DNA of 64,000 nt from an uncultured Paracoccaceae bacterium (GTDB lineage: Bacteria > Pseudomonadota > Alphaproteobacteria > Rhodobacterales > Rhodobacteraceae): positions 1-64,000 of the forward strand of contig CANMKB010000005.1 of assembly GCA_947498415.1 (NCBI GenBank), given 5' to 3'. Each line of letters opens with the position of its first letter. The first letter of the stretch is position 1. The position numbers and the translations under genes are program-made. A model generated the notes under the pieces. The model was given only the letters and a program-made list of their open reading frames with translations, had not been told where the DNA came from and did no database searches. Shown piece by piece: positions 19,388 to 30,132 of the stretch.

Positions 19388-20281
19388 ATGACCGATACAA
19401 TGGATAGCGAAAAAACGCGGGCGAGCGGTTGGTTTCGCACTCTGCGCGACGACATCGTTGCGGCCTTTGCGGCAATTGAAGACAGCCACGATTCAGGACC
19501 ACTTTCAGATCAGGCCGCGGGCCGGTTTGACGTGACAGAAACGAAACGTGCGTCAGAGGATGGGTCAGATGCAGGTGGTGGCCTGATGTCGGTGATGCGC
19601 GGTGGTCGGGTTTTTGAAAAAGTCGGCGTGAATGTTTCAACGGTCTATGGGACTTTGGGCGAACGTGCGCAGAATGCGATGGCCGCCCGTAAGGGGCTGC
19701 CCGGAATGAAAGATGACCCGCGGTTTTGGGCTTCGGGCATTTCATTGGTGGCGCATATGCAAAACCCGCATTGCCCGGCGGTTCATATGAACACGCGGAT
19801 GTTTTGGACACCCCATGCCTGGTGGTTTGGCGGCGGGTCTGACTTGAACCCTTGCATCGAATACGACGAGGACACAGTGCATTTCCATGGGGTGCAGAAA
19901 ACCCATTGTGATCGCCATGACACGGCGCAATATCCAAGGCTAAAGGCCTGGGCGGATGAGTACTTCTATATTCCTCACCGAGGTCGTGCGCGTGGTGTGG
20001 GTGGTATCTTTTTGGATGATCACAATACAGGCGATTGGGAAGGCGATTTTTCGTTTGTACAAGATATCGGCAAAGCCTTTTTGCCAGCTTTCCTTCCGTT
20101 GATCGAAAAGCGCCGGACCCAAGAATTCTCGGATGCAGATAAAGACGTGCAGTTGGTGCATCGCGGGCTCTATGCCGAGTATAATTTGGTCTATGATCGC
20201 GGCACCAAATTTGGGTTGGAAACAGGGCACGACGCGAATGCGGTGTTGATGAGCCTCCCACCGATGGCGAAATGGACATAA
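19388..20281 (+). CDS. hemF: Oxygen-dependent coproporphyrinogen III oxidase
   Basis: GISLVAHMQNPHCPAVHMNTRMFWTPHAWWFGGGSDLNPCIEYDEDTVHFH ... RGVGGIFLDD ... FGLETGHDANAVLMSLPPMAKW. Confidence 0.97.
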   Translation: MTDTMDSEKTRASGWFRTLRDDIVAAFAAIEDSHDSGPLSDQAAGRFDVTETKRASEDGSDAGGGLMSVMRGGRVFEKVGVNVSTVYGTLGERAQNAMAARKGLPGMKDDPRFWASGISLVAHMQNPHCPAVHMNTRMFWTPHAWWFGGGSDLNPCIEYDEDTVHFHGVQKTHCDRHDTAQYPRLKAWADEYFYIPHRGRARGVGGIFLDDHNTGDWEGDFSFVQDIGKAFLPAFLPLIEKRRTQEFSDADKDVQLVHRGLYAEYNLVYDRGTKFGLETGHDANAVLMSLPPMAKWT

Positions 20282-20286
20282 GGTAA

Positions 20287-20310
20287 AAGCCGCGCTTTAA
20301 GGCGCGGCTT
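20287..20310. terminator. Intrinsic terminator between convergent hemF and hemC
   Basis: AAGCCGCGC-tttaag-GCGCGGCTT then TGTCT. Confidence 0.8.
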
Positions 20311-20336
20311 TGTCTCTAAATCCCGATTGATTTCGC

Positions 20337-21293
20337 TTACCGGAAATCAAAGAAACCTTTGCCCGCTTTTGCAAGCAGCTGCTCACCCAGGGCCCGCCCC
20401 AAAGCCACACCTTCAGCGATAGGGCCAGTGATTTCTGCCTGCAGTCGTTCAGAGCCATCAGGCCGCAGGATTTCCCCGCGTAGGTGAAGCTGTCCCTCAT
20501 GAATTTCTGACAATGCCGCGATCGGCGTTTCGCACGAGCCATCTAAGGCTGCAAGAAAGGCACGTTCACAGGTGACGCGTTGACCTGTTTCTGTGTGATG
20601 GATCGCCGATAGCATGTGAATGGTACGGGCGTCATTTTGACGACATTCGATGCCAATCGCGCCTTGGGCCACAGCAGGCAGCATCTCTTCTGGTTCGATC
20701 GCTGCCGTTGCTTTGTCTGTCATGCCTAAACGCGTTAGGCCTGCCATCGCAAGGAATGAACAATCTGCGACGCCATCTTCGAGTTTTTTCAAACGTGTTT
20801 GCACATTGCCGCGAAACTCTACCACATGGAGATCAGGGCGAACGGCCATCAGCTGAGCTTTGCGGCGCAAAGAAGAAGTACCTACACGGGCCCCTTCGGG
20901 AAGGTCTGAAATAGAGTTGTACTTTGAAGAGATAAACGCATCGCGTACATCTTCGCGCGGCAGAAACACATCCAAGATCAAACCATCGGGCTGTTCTGTG
21001 GGCATGTCTTTTGTGGAATGCACCGCTATGTCGATATCACCACGTAGCATGGCCTCTTCGATCTCTTTGGTGAACAACCCCTTGTTGCCAATTTCCTTAA
21101 GCGGTCGGTCTGACTGGATCATCTGACGATCATCACCCGTCGTGTGGATCACCACGATATCAAACGCCGCATGTGGCAGATCAAACGCGGCACACAGGCG
21201 ATCGCGGGTTTCATGCGCCTGCGCCAACGCAAGCGGAGAACCACGGGTGCCAATTTTCAAGGGCGAGTCAGAAGAGGGCAATGTCACTGTCAT
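20337..21293 (-). CDS. hemC: Hydroxymethylbilane synthase
   Basis: LKIGTRGSPLALAQA, HSTKDMPTEQPDGL, GTSSLRRKAQL, ALDGSCETPIAALSE; start set at MTVTLP. Confidence 0.97.
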   Translation of the reverse strand: MTVTLPSSDSPLKIGTRGSPLALAQAHETRDRLCAAFDLPHAAFDIVVIHTTGDDRQMIQSDRPLKEIGNKGLFTKEIEEAMLRGDIDIAVHSTKDMPTEQPDGLILDVFLPREDVRDAFISSKYNSISDLPEGARVGTSSLRRKAQLMAVRPDLHVVEFRGNVQTRLKKLEDGVADCSFLAMAGLTRLGMTDKATAAIEPEEMLPAVAQGAIGIECRQNDARTIHMLSAIHHTETGQRVTCERAFLAALDGSCETPIAALSEIHEGQLHLRGEILRPDGSERLQAEITGPIAEGVALGRALGEQLLAKAGKGFFDFR

Positions 21294-21406
21294 GTGATTG
21301 GGTCTAGCCGCGCCAGATTGTCCTGACAAGCGTAGAACAGGGCTGCTGCTCTTGACATCTTGCCGCTGGCGCTAGACCTAAGCCTAAGAAATTCAGGAGG
21401 CAGGCA

Positions 21407-22441
21407 ATGGTACAGCAAAAGACAATACTGCGAGCACTGGCGGGTGAGACACTGCCGACACCTCCGATTTGGATGATGCGTCAGGCCGGACGTTACCTGC
21501 CAGAATATCGGGCGACCCGTGCGCAGGCCGGTGACTTTTTGTCTCTCTGCTATAATTCAGAGCTAGCGGCTGAAGTGACTTTGCAGCCGATCCGCCGTTA
21601 CGGTTTTGATGCGTCGATCCTGTTCGCCGATATATTGTTGCTGCCACAAGCGCTTGGCGCAGATTTGTGGTTTGTCACAGGCGAAGGTCCACGTCTGTCT
21701 ACCATTCAATCTGATGCAGATTTTCAGGCCCTGAAACCTGCAGATGCGGTGCATGACAAGCTGTCGCCCATCTATGAAACTGTGAAGATTCTGCGCCAAG
21801 AGCTTCCGTCTGAAACGACGTTGATTGGCTTTGCGGGGGCCCCTTGGACGGTTGCGACCTATATGATTGCCGGCCGCGGTACACCCGATCAAGGGCCTGC
21901 CCATGCGCTTAAGGATTCAAACCCAGAGCTGTTTCAAAGTGTGATTGATCTGTTGGTTGAGGGCACAATCCAGTATTTGTCCGAGCAGATCAAAGCAGGT
22001 GCCGAAGTCATTAAGCTGTTTGACAGCTGGGCGGGGTCACTCAAAGGTGCCGATTTTGATCGTTATGCGCTGGAACCCACCAAACGTATTATCTCTGCAC
22101 TCAAGGCGATGTATCCAGACACCCCGATCATCGCTTTTCCTCGCGGTGCGGGTGAGCGCTATATCGGTTTTGCCGAAGCGACAGGTGCCGACTGTGTGGC
22201 CTTTGATGACAGTGTGACTGCAGAATGGGCCGCAGAACATATGCAAGGGCAGGGGTGTGTTCAGGGCAATCTGGCGTCATCACATATGGTGACGGGTGGC
22301 GATGCATTGGTGTCTGAAACACAGCGCATTGTGAATGCACTACGCAAGGGCCCGCATATTTTCAACTTGGGGCATGGCATCACACCTGATGCGGACCCAG
22401 AAAATGTGCAGCTGATGATCGATACTGTACGTAGCGCCTAA
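21407..22441 (+). CDS. hemE: Uroporphyrinogen decarboxylase
   Basis: [50 protein letters not shown]. Confidence 0.98.
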   Translation: MVQQKTILRALAGETLPTPPIWMMRQAGRYLPEYRATRAQAGDFLSLCYNSELAAEVTLQPIRRYGFDASILFADILLLPQALGADLWFVTGEGPRLSTIQSDADFQALKPADAVHDKLSPIYETVKILRQELPSETTLIGFAGAPWTVATYMIAGRGTPDQGPAHALKDSNPELFQSVIDLLVEGTIQYLSEQIKAGAEVIKLFDSWAGSLKGADFDRYALEPTKRIISALKAMYPDTPIIAFPRGAGERYIGFAEATGADCVAFDDSVTAEWAAEHMQGQGCVQGNLASSHMVTGGDALVSETQRIVNALRKGPHIFNLGHGITPDADPENVQLMIDTVRSA

Positions 22442-22531
22442 GCGTATTTCGCGCTGGTACCATGACAGAAGACCGGCGTTATGCCAGACTGAGCGTGTTT
22501 TCGTAACACATGCGACAATCTGGAGGGGATC

Positions 22532-23386
22532 ATGGGAAAAATCGGCATTGTCGGCTTAGGCCGCATGGGCAGTGCGATTGCGCAGCGCTATGTTGCACAA
22601 GGATGTGACGTTACCAGTTGGACAAGAAGCGGACGCTCGGTTTCGGATGTCCCCTTTGTCTCTGACCTGTCGAAGATGGCCGCGCAAAGCGACTGTCTTA
22701 TCCTGAGTTTGTATGATGATTCTGCCGTGGCCGAGGTGCTGGACGCGTTGCTGCAATGTGACCTGTCTGGAAAGCTTATCATTGAAACCAGCACCGTCGT
22801 GCCTGACGTTATCAGAGACAGGATTGATCTCATTCACGCCAAGGATGGTATGGCGATAGATGCCCCCATTTCTGGTGGTCCTGAGTTGGTGACCAGTGGG
22901 CAATGCGGTGTGTTTATCGGGGGCGATGATAGCGCTGTTCAGCGTGGGAAAACGATATTGGAAACCCTCACATCTCGTATTTTTCACGTTGGCCCACTCG
23001 GGGCTGGCTTGGCGATGAAGGTGATCAATAATGGCATGTTACAAACCTATTTTAACGGGCTGCACGACCTTATGCCGGTGGCGCGTGCTGCTGGCTTATC
23101 GCTTGAAACCGCATTGAGGATTGTTTGCGGTGGCCCGGCCGGCCTGCCCATGGTTGCTGATCGAATTCCGAAAGTACTGGGCGATGATACCAGTGTTGGC
23201 TTTAGTATTTCTGCCGCCTCCAAAGACGCTGATGTGTTCCGCCGCGTTGTGAAATCTTATGGGTTTGAAACGCCGATGCTAGAGCGTTTTCAAGAGATTA
23301 CAGATCAATCCATTGAGGATGGGCATGGCGAAGAGGACCCAGCTGTCTTAATCCGTCATGCCTACGAGCGATCAAAGCTTTCTTAA
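22532..23386 (+). CDS. NAD(P)-dependent oxidoreductase, 3-hydroxyisobutyrate dehydrogenase family
   Basis: IGIVGLGRMGSAIAQRYVAQG, DAPISGGPELVTSGQ, GPLGAGLAMKVINN. Confidence 0.93.
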   Translation: MGKIGIVGLGRMGSAIAQRYVAQGCDVTSWTRSGRSVSDVPFVSDLSKMAAQSDCLILSLYDDSAVAEVLDALLQCDLSGKLIIETSTVVPDVIRDRIDLIHAKDGMAIDAPISGGPELVTSGQCGVFIGGDDSAVQRGKTILETLTSRIFHVGPLGAGLAMKVINNGMLQTYFNGLHDLMPVARAAGLSLETALRIVCGGPAGLPMVADRIPKVLGDDTSVGFSISAASKDADVFRRVVKSYGFETPMLERFQEITDQSIEDGHGEEDPAVLIRHAYERSKLS

Positions 23387-23547
23387 ATCATTAAACAGAA
23401 CTTGTGTGCCGAGCATCAATTTTTTGCATGCTCATTAATTCTATATTTGTGCTTCAGACTTAGCGTTCTTTTGAACTCTGGTTGGTCGGATCACCCTGTT
23501 TTCGGTGTGCTATTCTCAGCGGCCAGTTGACGGTTAGGGGATTGCAG

Positions 23548-26007
23548 ATGTTTCACAAATTCCAGAGGGTCTTTCATCGATATTGTGAGGCCAATCTGCA
23601 TGTGAACATCGCAGCAACGGATGTGTGCGATTCAAATGGAAATCCAGTTGTTTCGTTTGAACAGGTTTGTCTTGAAAAAGGTCGTTTGCATTTGCATGGG
23701 CAAAGCGAGGCTCAGGCGATTGGCGTACGCTATGCAGGAATTGTGCAAAGCGAAAAACTAGAAAGGGCGCAATTTCACGTTGATGTTCCATTCGACGCGG
23801 GCCCGTTTGAAATCCATGTCAAGTGTCGTGCCGAAACAGTCGTGCAATCCTGTGTCGGTGTTTCAAAAATCCGTATCAGTTGCGCAAAGATCCTTCTTTT
23901 CTTGAAGTTTTGCTTTGTATTGATGAGCTTGTCACCTCAGCTTTACCGTTGGAAGACCAAGGGTGATTTTGGCGCACGCGAAACGGCGAAAGAGCGGCTT
24001 GGGTTTATTACGAAATGCTTTGCGCAAGATTTACCGGAAACGCTCTTTGAATGTAGTGCGACCCCAGTTGCTAAGTCAGGTCGGCAAGCAACGATAATCA
24101 TGCCTGTGTTCAACGCCTTCGATTTATTGTGTGAATCATTAGATCATGTGGCACGGCACTCGGGTGAGCAATGGCACCTCATATTAGTTGAAGATTGCTC
24201 CACAGATCCGCGTGTGCGCCCCTATCTTTCGGAGTGGGCGCAGACCCACGGCGACCAGGTGACGCTGGTATTGAACTCTGAAAATGTTGGATTTGTTGGT
24301 TCTGTGAATAAAGGGTTCGCGATCGCACAAGGCCGCGCAGAGGTACCTGTTGTACTGCTGAATTCGGATGCAATTGTCCCGCCTGGCTGGCTGAACCGGT
24401 TGCTTGCACCGTTAAAAGACCCAAGCGTGGCGTCGGTTACTCCTATGTCAAACAATGCAGAGCTTTTATCTGTTCCCTTCATTGGGAAATCTGTCAGCAT
24501 TTCGTCAAAGCAAGCGGTCGCGATTGACCGTGTTGCTGCAATGCTGAACCCCAGCGTAGGGCAGGCTGAAATTCCGACGGGTGTTGGCTTTTGCATGGCG
24601 ATTTCTCCTCAATTTTTCAGGAAACTGCCAAAATTCGATACGGATTTTGGGAAGGGTTACGGTGAAGAGGTGGATTGGTGCCAAAAAGTGCGTCAACTTG
24701 GGGGTAAGCATATCGGGATCGGGTCACTTTTTGTAGAGCATCGCGGAACAGCATCTTTTGATCTGAAGTCTAAGCAGTGGGCGCTGAAATACAGTGGCGA
24801 ATTGCTAACTCAGCGTTATCCAAGGTATGACACTGAGGTTCAAGAATTTTGCAATAAAGATAAACTTGTCGGGCCGCGACTAGCTCTGGCCATGACTTGG
24901 GTTGGGGGTGCACAGACAGACCCAGTTTATGTGTTTCTTGCGCATTCACTGGGGGGCGGTGCGGAGCAATATCTGAATGATCGTATTGCTGGTATACTTC
25001 AGGCCGATCAGTCTTGTGTAGTGCTGCGTGTTGGCCAAAAACGACGATGGACGATCGAGCTTCATTCCAAATTGGGTGTTTTCAAAGGTCTGACAGATGA
25101 CTTCGATTTGGTGCAAAATTTGATAAATCTCTTGCCAAATCGCCAAATCGTTTACTCATGCGGCGTCGGCGATCCTGACGCCGCAACATTGCCGGAATTG
25201 TTACTGAGGCTTGCCGACGACAAAGGCGGGTCTGCGGCAGAAATCGAAGTGTTGATCCACGATTACTTTCCGGTCAGCCCTTCTTACACCCTATTGGATT
25301 TGGAAGGACGCTATCATGGTGTTCCAAATCCGCGCGAAAATTCCCAGATTGATCAAGCACATACATTTGTAAGCACGGGCGGGAAACGCACGGATCTGGC
25401 GGAGTGGCAACGACGCTGGGCCACTTTAATGTGTGCCGCTAAGCGGATCGTTTTGTTCTCTGAGAATAGTCGAGAATTGCTGTCAAAGGTTTACCCCAAG
25501 GCCGCCCCACAAATGTTGGTCGCGCCACATCGGGTTGGTGAAGGGTTACTTCTTGAGAATACTCCTGCACCAGAAGGTGAAGGTTGCATTGTTGGGGTCT
25601 TAGGGAACATCGGTGGACACAAGGGGAGCAGAGTATTAGCGGCACTTTCGCAATGCGAAGAACCAGAGCTAAAGCTTGTCGTGTTGGGCAATGTAGAGCC
25701 GGAATTGAGGCCTAGCTCAGGTCTGACCGTACATGGCAGTTATAGGAAAAAAGACCTTCCGATGTTGGTGCATAAGTATGGTATTCAAGCTTGGTTGATG
25801 CCGTCAGTTTGGCCTGAAACGTTTTCTTTTACGACGCATGAAATGCTTGCAACAGGTCTTCCAGTCGCAAGCTTTGATGTCGGAGCACAGGGGGAAGCCG
25901 TCTCTGGTGCAATCAATGCAGGGGCAGAAGGTGCAATTGTACCTCTTGATCAGGCATTTTCGCCTGATTTAGCACGGTCGATTACTGACATTCTCCATCT
26001 TCATTGA
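23548..26007 (+). CDS. Two-domain glycosyltransferase (GT2-like N-terminal, GT4-like C-terminal)
   Basis: IIMPVFNAFDLLCESLDHV...NVGFVGSVNKGF...VVLLNSDAIVPPGWL (GT2); C-terminal VGVLGNIGGHKGSRVLAALS...WLMPSVWPETFSFTTHEMLATGLPVASFDVGAQGE (GT4). Confidence 0.9.
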   Translation: MFHKFQRVFHRYCEANLHVNIAATDVCDSNGNPVVSFEQVCLEKGRLHLHGQSEAQAIGVRYAGIVQSEKLERAQFHVDVPFDAGPFEIHVKCRAETVVQSCVGVSKIRISCAKILLFLKFCFVLMSLSPQLYRWKTKGDFGARETAKERLGFITKCFAQDLPETLFECSATPVAKSGRQATIIMPVFNAFDLLCESLDHVARHSGEQWHLILVEDCSTDPRVRPYLSEWAQTHGDQVTLVLNSENVGFVGSVNKGFAIAQGRAEVPVVLLNSDAIVPPGWLNRLLAPLKDPSVASVTPMSNNAELLSVPFIGKSVSISSKQAVAIDRVAAMLNPSVGQAEIPTGVGFCMAISPQFFRKLPKFDTDFGKGYGEEVDWCQKVRQLGGKHIGIGSLFVEHRGTASFDLKSKQWALKYSGELLTQRYPRYDTEVQEFCNKDKLVGPRLALAMTWVGGAQTDPVYVFLAHSLGGGAEQYLNDRIAGILQADQSCVVLRVGQKRRWTIELHSKLGVFKGLTDDFDLVQNLINLLPNRQIVYSCGVGDPDAATLPELLLRLADDKGGSAAEIEVLIHDYFPVSPSYTLLDLEGRYHGVPNPRENSQIDQAHTFVSTGGKRTDLAEWQRRWATLMCAAKRIVLFSENSRELLSKVYPKAAPQMLVAPHRVGEGLLLENTPAPEGEGCIVGVLGNIGGHKGSRVLAALSQCEEPELKLVVLGNVEPELRPSSGLTVHGSYRKKDLPMLVHKYGIQAWLMPSVWPETFSFTTHEMLATGLPVASFDVGAQGEAVSGAINAGAEGAIVPLDQAFSPDLARSITDILHLH

Positions 26008-26008
26008 C

Positions 26009-27190
26009 ATGTCCACACCGCAACTGGTCATCCACATTGGCGCCCCTAAATGCGGAAGCTCGGCGCTCCAGTCCGCACTGAGTATACGGCCTGACTTAAT
26101 CAGCGAAAACGGAACTCAATTTCGTTATACTGCAACCTGTTTTCTTGGCCAAAGGTTGGCGGCCACACGAGGGAGGCACCTCGCTCTTCTAGGAGCAATG
26201 TCGCCGTTTGGTTACGCGAGTTGGCCGAGTTTGGGGGGAGAGATCCCTTCACCCGCTGTCTTTCGGTTATTAAACAATGAACGGCGACGTGGTCTGCAAA
26301 AAGGCTACGTGCCCATCGTTTCGAACGAAGGTTGGATTTCAAAGCATCACGAGTTTGGAAGGGCTTTGGCAAAGTGGGGTAACCCAAACGTCGAAATTGT
26401 TGCTTACTTGCGGCCCCCTGCTGACTGGGTGAACGCTGCGTATTGGCAATGGGGTGTATGGCATGCAGGTTCGTTAGATACATGGCTACAAAAGGGTGCT
26501 CTGCCCTATACTTTCGGCAATGATCTAGAGGCATGGTCAAAAATACCTGGCGTTCGGTTGTGCGTGGCGCGTTCAAAACCCGATGTGTTACGGCGGTTCT
26601 ATGAATTGTATTCAGTAAAACTTCCCAATCTAAAGGGGCAGAACGTGTCTTCTCCTCCCAGTCTGATCGGCGTTTTACTTCGTAACAAAAAACTTAGACC
26701 ATCGGGGCATCGGCCCGAAGTCGAGTTTGTTTATCAGCGGTGGTGCCCTTCGGTTGAGGAAAACCCATTGTGGGCGATCCAGGCTCGGCACATCCATGCC
26801 CTAAGATCGGTGACAGCTTCGAATTTAGATGCATTGCAGCGTTGCTTACACGCCAAACAGATTGAGGATGTGTTGCAGGATCATAGGTGGCTGCAAGAAA
26901 AGCCTTACCACCGGCAGATCCAGACCGGTGTAAGCAACTTGCAAAACAGGGCCATGCTGCGGGCGCTATACAGGTCTTTGCTTGAAGGTATTACCAAAGC
27001 CGCCCATTTTGCGAAAATAGCTCGTGTGGATGTGCCGCCGTTGCCGAACGGTCATGAGAGCCTAGACACTTGGGATGGTGTGCTGGTGACTATGATTCAA
27101 ACTTTGCTAAAGCTTGATCAAAAAACACGTTCCTTTCAGGCCAATTGGCGGGTTCTATATTCAAGCGAGACCGGCTCACAACGCAACTAG
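26009..27190 (+). CDS. Sulfotransferase-like (P-loop) protein
   Basis: N-terminal LVIHIGAPKCGSSALQSALSIRP resembles a 5'-PSB loop; VEIVAYLRPPADWVNAAYWQW resembles the 3'-PB region. Confidence 0.65.
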   Translation: MSTPQLVIHIGAPKCGSSALQSALSIRPDLISENGTQFRYTATCFLGQRLAATRGRHLALLGAMSPFGYASWPSLGGEIPSPAVFRLLNNERRRGLQKGYVPIVSNEGWISKHHEFGRALAKWGNPNVEIVAYLRPPADWVNAAYWQWGVWHAGSLDTWLQKGALPYTFGNDLEAWSKIPGVRLCVARSKPDVLRRFYELYSVKLPNLKGQNVSSPPSLIGVLLRNKKLRPSGHRPEVEFVYQRWCPSVEENPLWAIQARHIHALRSVTASNLDALQRCLHAKQIEDVLQDHRWLQEKPYHRQIQTGVSNLQNRAMLRALYRSLLEGITKAAHFAKIARVDVPPLPNGHESLDTWDGVLVTMIQTLLKLDQKTRSFQANWRVLYSSETGSQRN

Positions 27191-27196
27191 AAAGAC

Positions 27197-28051
27197 TTAT
27201 TTCTGGAGTAAATCTTGGTGGAAGCGCCGCAGTAATAACAGCCCAACAGCCAAGCAAACTAGAGAGACGGCTGCGACATAGACAATCGAGACGAATTGAG
27301 AATTGTAGAATGCATAAAACCCTTCTCTGCTTAGTCCAACTGTGTGCAGAATCGGGTTCCACCAAACCACATTTTGATATTCTCGGGGTACAGCCTCAAA
27401 GGTGAAAATTATACCAGAAATCAAAAACATGGGCCGCATTATAACGGACCACATCCGCTGCCAAAGTGGAAATGATGTGAATAAAAAACAGTTCAGTGTG
27501 CCTATCCCCAGCCCGAGCAAACCACTTAGGCCAAAGGCCAAAACGATTTTCGGAAAATCTAATACAACGTTTGTGTTGAACAAAACATAGCTGCCGCAAA
27601 GGATGGCGTAACTGACCAGCATTTGGGTCATCATGTTCAATGCAAACCGTGCTGCGATTGCATCAATAAATGTGACCGCTGGGTAGGTTAGCAACTGTTT
27701 GGAATACATAAGTGAAGTAGCAACTTTTCCATGCACATCATTGAACATCAGAAATGGCATCATACCCGTTGCATAAAACATCGGAAAACTTTGCCCGATG
27801 GGGGGATCCATAAACGCTGCAGAGAAGGCAAGACTTAGCAAGGCAATGCCAGCTACGGGCTCGAGAATGGCCCATACATATCCGCCAGGTGAGCGGCCAT
27901 ACGTTGTACCCATTTCGCGCAAAATTAATGCTGCGATTGAGCGAAAACTAGCAAATGGGCGTTTGGAAGCGGCAAGGGTTTGACGAGGCGTTGAAGCATG
28001 AGGGTGTAAAGACATGAACCGATTCCAATGTTGTCCTTTGGATTGGGTCAT
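27197..28051 (-). CDS. ABC-2 type polysaccharide export permease (KpsM-like)
   Basis: LILREMGTTYGRSPGGYVWAILEPVAGIALLSLAFS, six-TM pattern, FTFEAVPREYQNVVWWNPILHTVGLSREGFY. Confidence 0.9.
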   Translation of the reverse strand: MTQSKGQHWNRFMSLHPHASTPRQTLAASKRPFASFRSIAALILREMGTTYGRSPGGYVWAILEPVAGIALLSLAFSAAFMDPPIGQSFPMFYATGMMPFLMFNDVHGKVATSLMYSKQLLTYPAVTFIDAIAARFALNMMTQMLVSYAILCGSYVLFNTNVVLDFPKIVLAFGLSGLLGLGIGTLNCFLFTSFPLWQRMWSVIMRPMFLISGIIFTFEAVPREYQNVVWWNPILHTVGLSREGFYAFYNSQFVSIVYVAAVSLVCLAVGLLLLRRFHQDLLQK

Positions 28052-28095
28052 GAGTTTGGTCGAAACTGGTTAAGATTTTATCGAACGAGGTCGCA

Positions 28096-29346
28096 GTGAC
28101 ACAAATTACAAACCGAACCTCCTTTGATAAGGCGCAGCAAATCCTCCCGATAGCGCCAAAACCTTTGGGTGCGCACCCAGCCATTTTATCAAATGGTCGT
28201 CAAATGGGGCATGACACCCCGATGCCGCCGGTTCAGAAAAGCAGGTTAAAGGGGCGACATTACTTAGTTCTATTTAGCTTATTTTTAGCGGTGATCGCAC
28301 CAAGTTTCGGGGCAGGTTACTATTTGTGGGCCGTGGCTGCAGACCAATTTGTTTCCCGCGTCGGTTTTACTGTACGGCAAGAAGATACATCATCGGCGAT
28401 CGATCTTTTAGGCGGATTGACAAGCCTGTCTGCGACCAGCTCATCAGACAACGATATTTTGCACGAATTCATTCATAGTCAAAAATTGGTATCCGATGTG
28501 GATCAAGCTTTAGATTTGAAACAGCTGTGGTCCCGGCCCCAAAACGATGTGATTTTTTCAATTCAAAGCGATGCAGCCATCGAGCAGCTTGGGTTATATT
28601 GGAATAGAATGGTGCGGATTTCGACCAGCCGAAGCAGCGGGTTGATCGAAGTTGAAGTGCGAGCATTTGATCCGGTTGATGCGAAACGCATTGCCGAGAC
28701 CGTTTTCGATATGAGTTCCCGGATGATCAATGCGCTGAGCTCAATCGCGCAGGAAGATGCTGTGCGGCATTCTCGGGATGAATTGGAAGCTGCATTGGAG
28801 CGGCTGCGCGAGGCGCGGGCACAGGTGACTGCATTTCGAAATCAACACCAATTGGTCAATCCCGCGCTCGATTTGAAAACGCAGTCTGGCTTGATGGGGG
28901 CGTTACAAGTGCAGCAAGCCGAAACCGTAATTGAGATCGATTTGTTGCGGGATACAGTTCGTGAGACTGACCCACGGCTTGAGACTGCAAAAAAGAAACT
29001 GGGCGCCATTCAGGCAAGGTTGGACGTCGAACGGCAGAAATTGGGTATGGGGAATGCCGAGCAAGACCCGGCCGCATTTGCATCAATTGTGGGAGAGTAT
29101 GAACGGTTGGTTGTTGATCGAGAATTCGCGGAACGCACATACGTCACGGCACTTGCCGAATTCGATGCTGCTAAGGCCGAAGCGCGTCGCCAAAGCCGGT
29201 ATCTAGCCGCCTATATGCAGCCAACGCAGGCCGAGACCCCGGAATATCCCAGGCGTCTGATGCAATGGTTATTTGTGACACTGTTCTTATTTCTTGTTTG
29301 GTCGATCGCAGTATTGATCGGATATTCGATTAAAGATCGACGTTAA
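28096..29346 (+). CDS. Capsule polysaccharide export inner-membrane protein (KpsE/CtrB-like, Wzz domain)
   Basis: Two TM helices flanking coiled coil; ALERLREARAQVTAFRNQHQLVNP, ETDPRLETAKKKLGAIQARLDVERQKLG, YLAAYMQPTQAETPEYPRR. Exact start uncertain (28096, 28204 or 28222). Confidence 0.9.
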   Translation: MTQITNRTSFDKAQQILPIAPKPLGAHPAILSNGRQMGHDTPMPPVQKSRLKGRHYLVLFSLFLAVIAPSFGAGYYLWAVAADQFVSRVGFTVRQEDTSSAIDLLGGLTSLSATSSSDNDILHEFIHSQKLVSDVDQALDLKQLWSRPQNDVIFSIQSDAAIEQLGLYWNRMVRISTSRSSGLIEVEVRAFDPVDAKRIAETVFDMSSRMINALSSIAQEDAVRHSRDELEAALERLREARAQVTAFRNQHQLVNPALDLKTQSGLMGALQVQQAETVIEIDLLRDTVRETDPRLETAKKKLGAIQARLDVERQKLGMGNAEQDPAAFASIVGEYERLVVDREFAERTYVTALAEFDAAKAEARRQSRYLAAYMQPTQAETPEYPRRLMQWLFVTLFLFLVWSIAVLIGYSIKDRR

Positions 29347-29349
29347 TCC

Positions 29350-30006
29350 ATGGTGCGATTTGAAAACCTAACAAAGGAGTTTGCCATGCACGGCAAACGC
29401 AAGGTTGTCGCAAGAGATATAAATGTCACCTTCCCAAAAGGTAAAGCGATTGCGTTGCTGGGGCGAAATGGTGCTGGGAAGTCGACGCTACTGAATATGA
29501 TCGCGGGCAACATGGCGGTTACGCGTGGGAGAATATACTCTGAGGGTAGTATTTCATTTCCAGTTGGCTTCGCTGGGTCATTCCATCCAGATTTGACAGG
29601 TATTCAAAATGTTAGGTTTGTCGCTCGTATTTATGGTGTTGATACACAAGAACTTGTTGAATTCGTTCAGGAGTTTTCGGAACTCGGGGTGCACTTTAAT
29701 TTGCCATTTCGGACCTACTCATCAGGTATGAAATCGCGTTTGGCATTCGGAGTGTCTATGGGTATCGCATTTGATACCTATTTGATTGACGAGGTCACAG
29801 CCGTAGGGGACGCAGCCTTTCAGAAAAAATGCGAGCATCTATTGCATAGGCGTTTGACACATGCGGGCGCAATAATGGTGAGCCATTCGACTGGACATGT
29901 AAGAGAAATTTGTGAAGCGGGTGCGGTCTTGGAAAACGGCACGCTTAGCTACTTTGATGACATTGAAGTCGCGATTGAGCATCATAATGCGAACTTAAGG
30001 GTGTAG
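29350..30006 (+). CDS. ABC transporter ATP-binding protein, capsule export (KpsT-like)
   Basis: LLGRNGAGKSTLLNMIAGN, YSSGMKSRLAFGVSMGIAFDTYLIDEVTAVGDAAFQKKC. Confidence 0.94.
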   Translation: MVRFENLTKEFAMHGKRKVVARDINVTFPKGKAIALLGRNGAGKSTLLNMIAGNMAVTRGRIYSEGSISFPVGFAGSFHPDLTGIQNVRFVARIYGVDTQELVEFVQEFSELGVHFNLPFRTYSSGMKSRLAFGVSMGIAFDTYLIDEVTAVGDAAFQKKCEHLLHRRLTHAGAIMVSHSTGHVREICEAGAVLENGTLSYFDDIEVAIEHHNANLRV

Positions 30007-30132
30007 CGGGTGAAGCAGAAGCCAGCTTGGCCACGCGGACAGAGACCCTAGTGTGAATAGTGTCATCTTTGCTTAATTCATGACCGGCTTGCACTTCGAA
30101 CAGGACCATAGGCAATTTTCGAGTTATTCGTA

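Noticed and set aside
19386-20279. 297-aa minus-strand ORF
   Set aside because: Lies fully antisense to hemF, whose motifs are unambiguous; composition (His/Pro/Arg-rich) is typical of shadow frames.
21330-21406. hemE-adjacent spacer as the alphaproteobacterial (Caulobacter-type) replication origin
   Set aside because: Only ~77 bp between hemC and hemE with no AT-rich tract or DnaA box cluster; downstream of hemE is an ordinary dehydrogenase gene.
23411-23433. GAGCAT-N11-ATGCTC hairpin before the glycosyltransferase
   Set aside because: Only a 6-bp stem with a long loop; too weak to call a terminator or operator.
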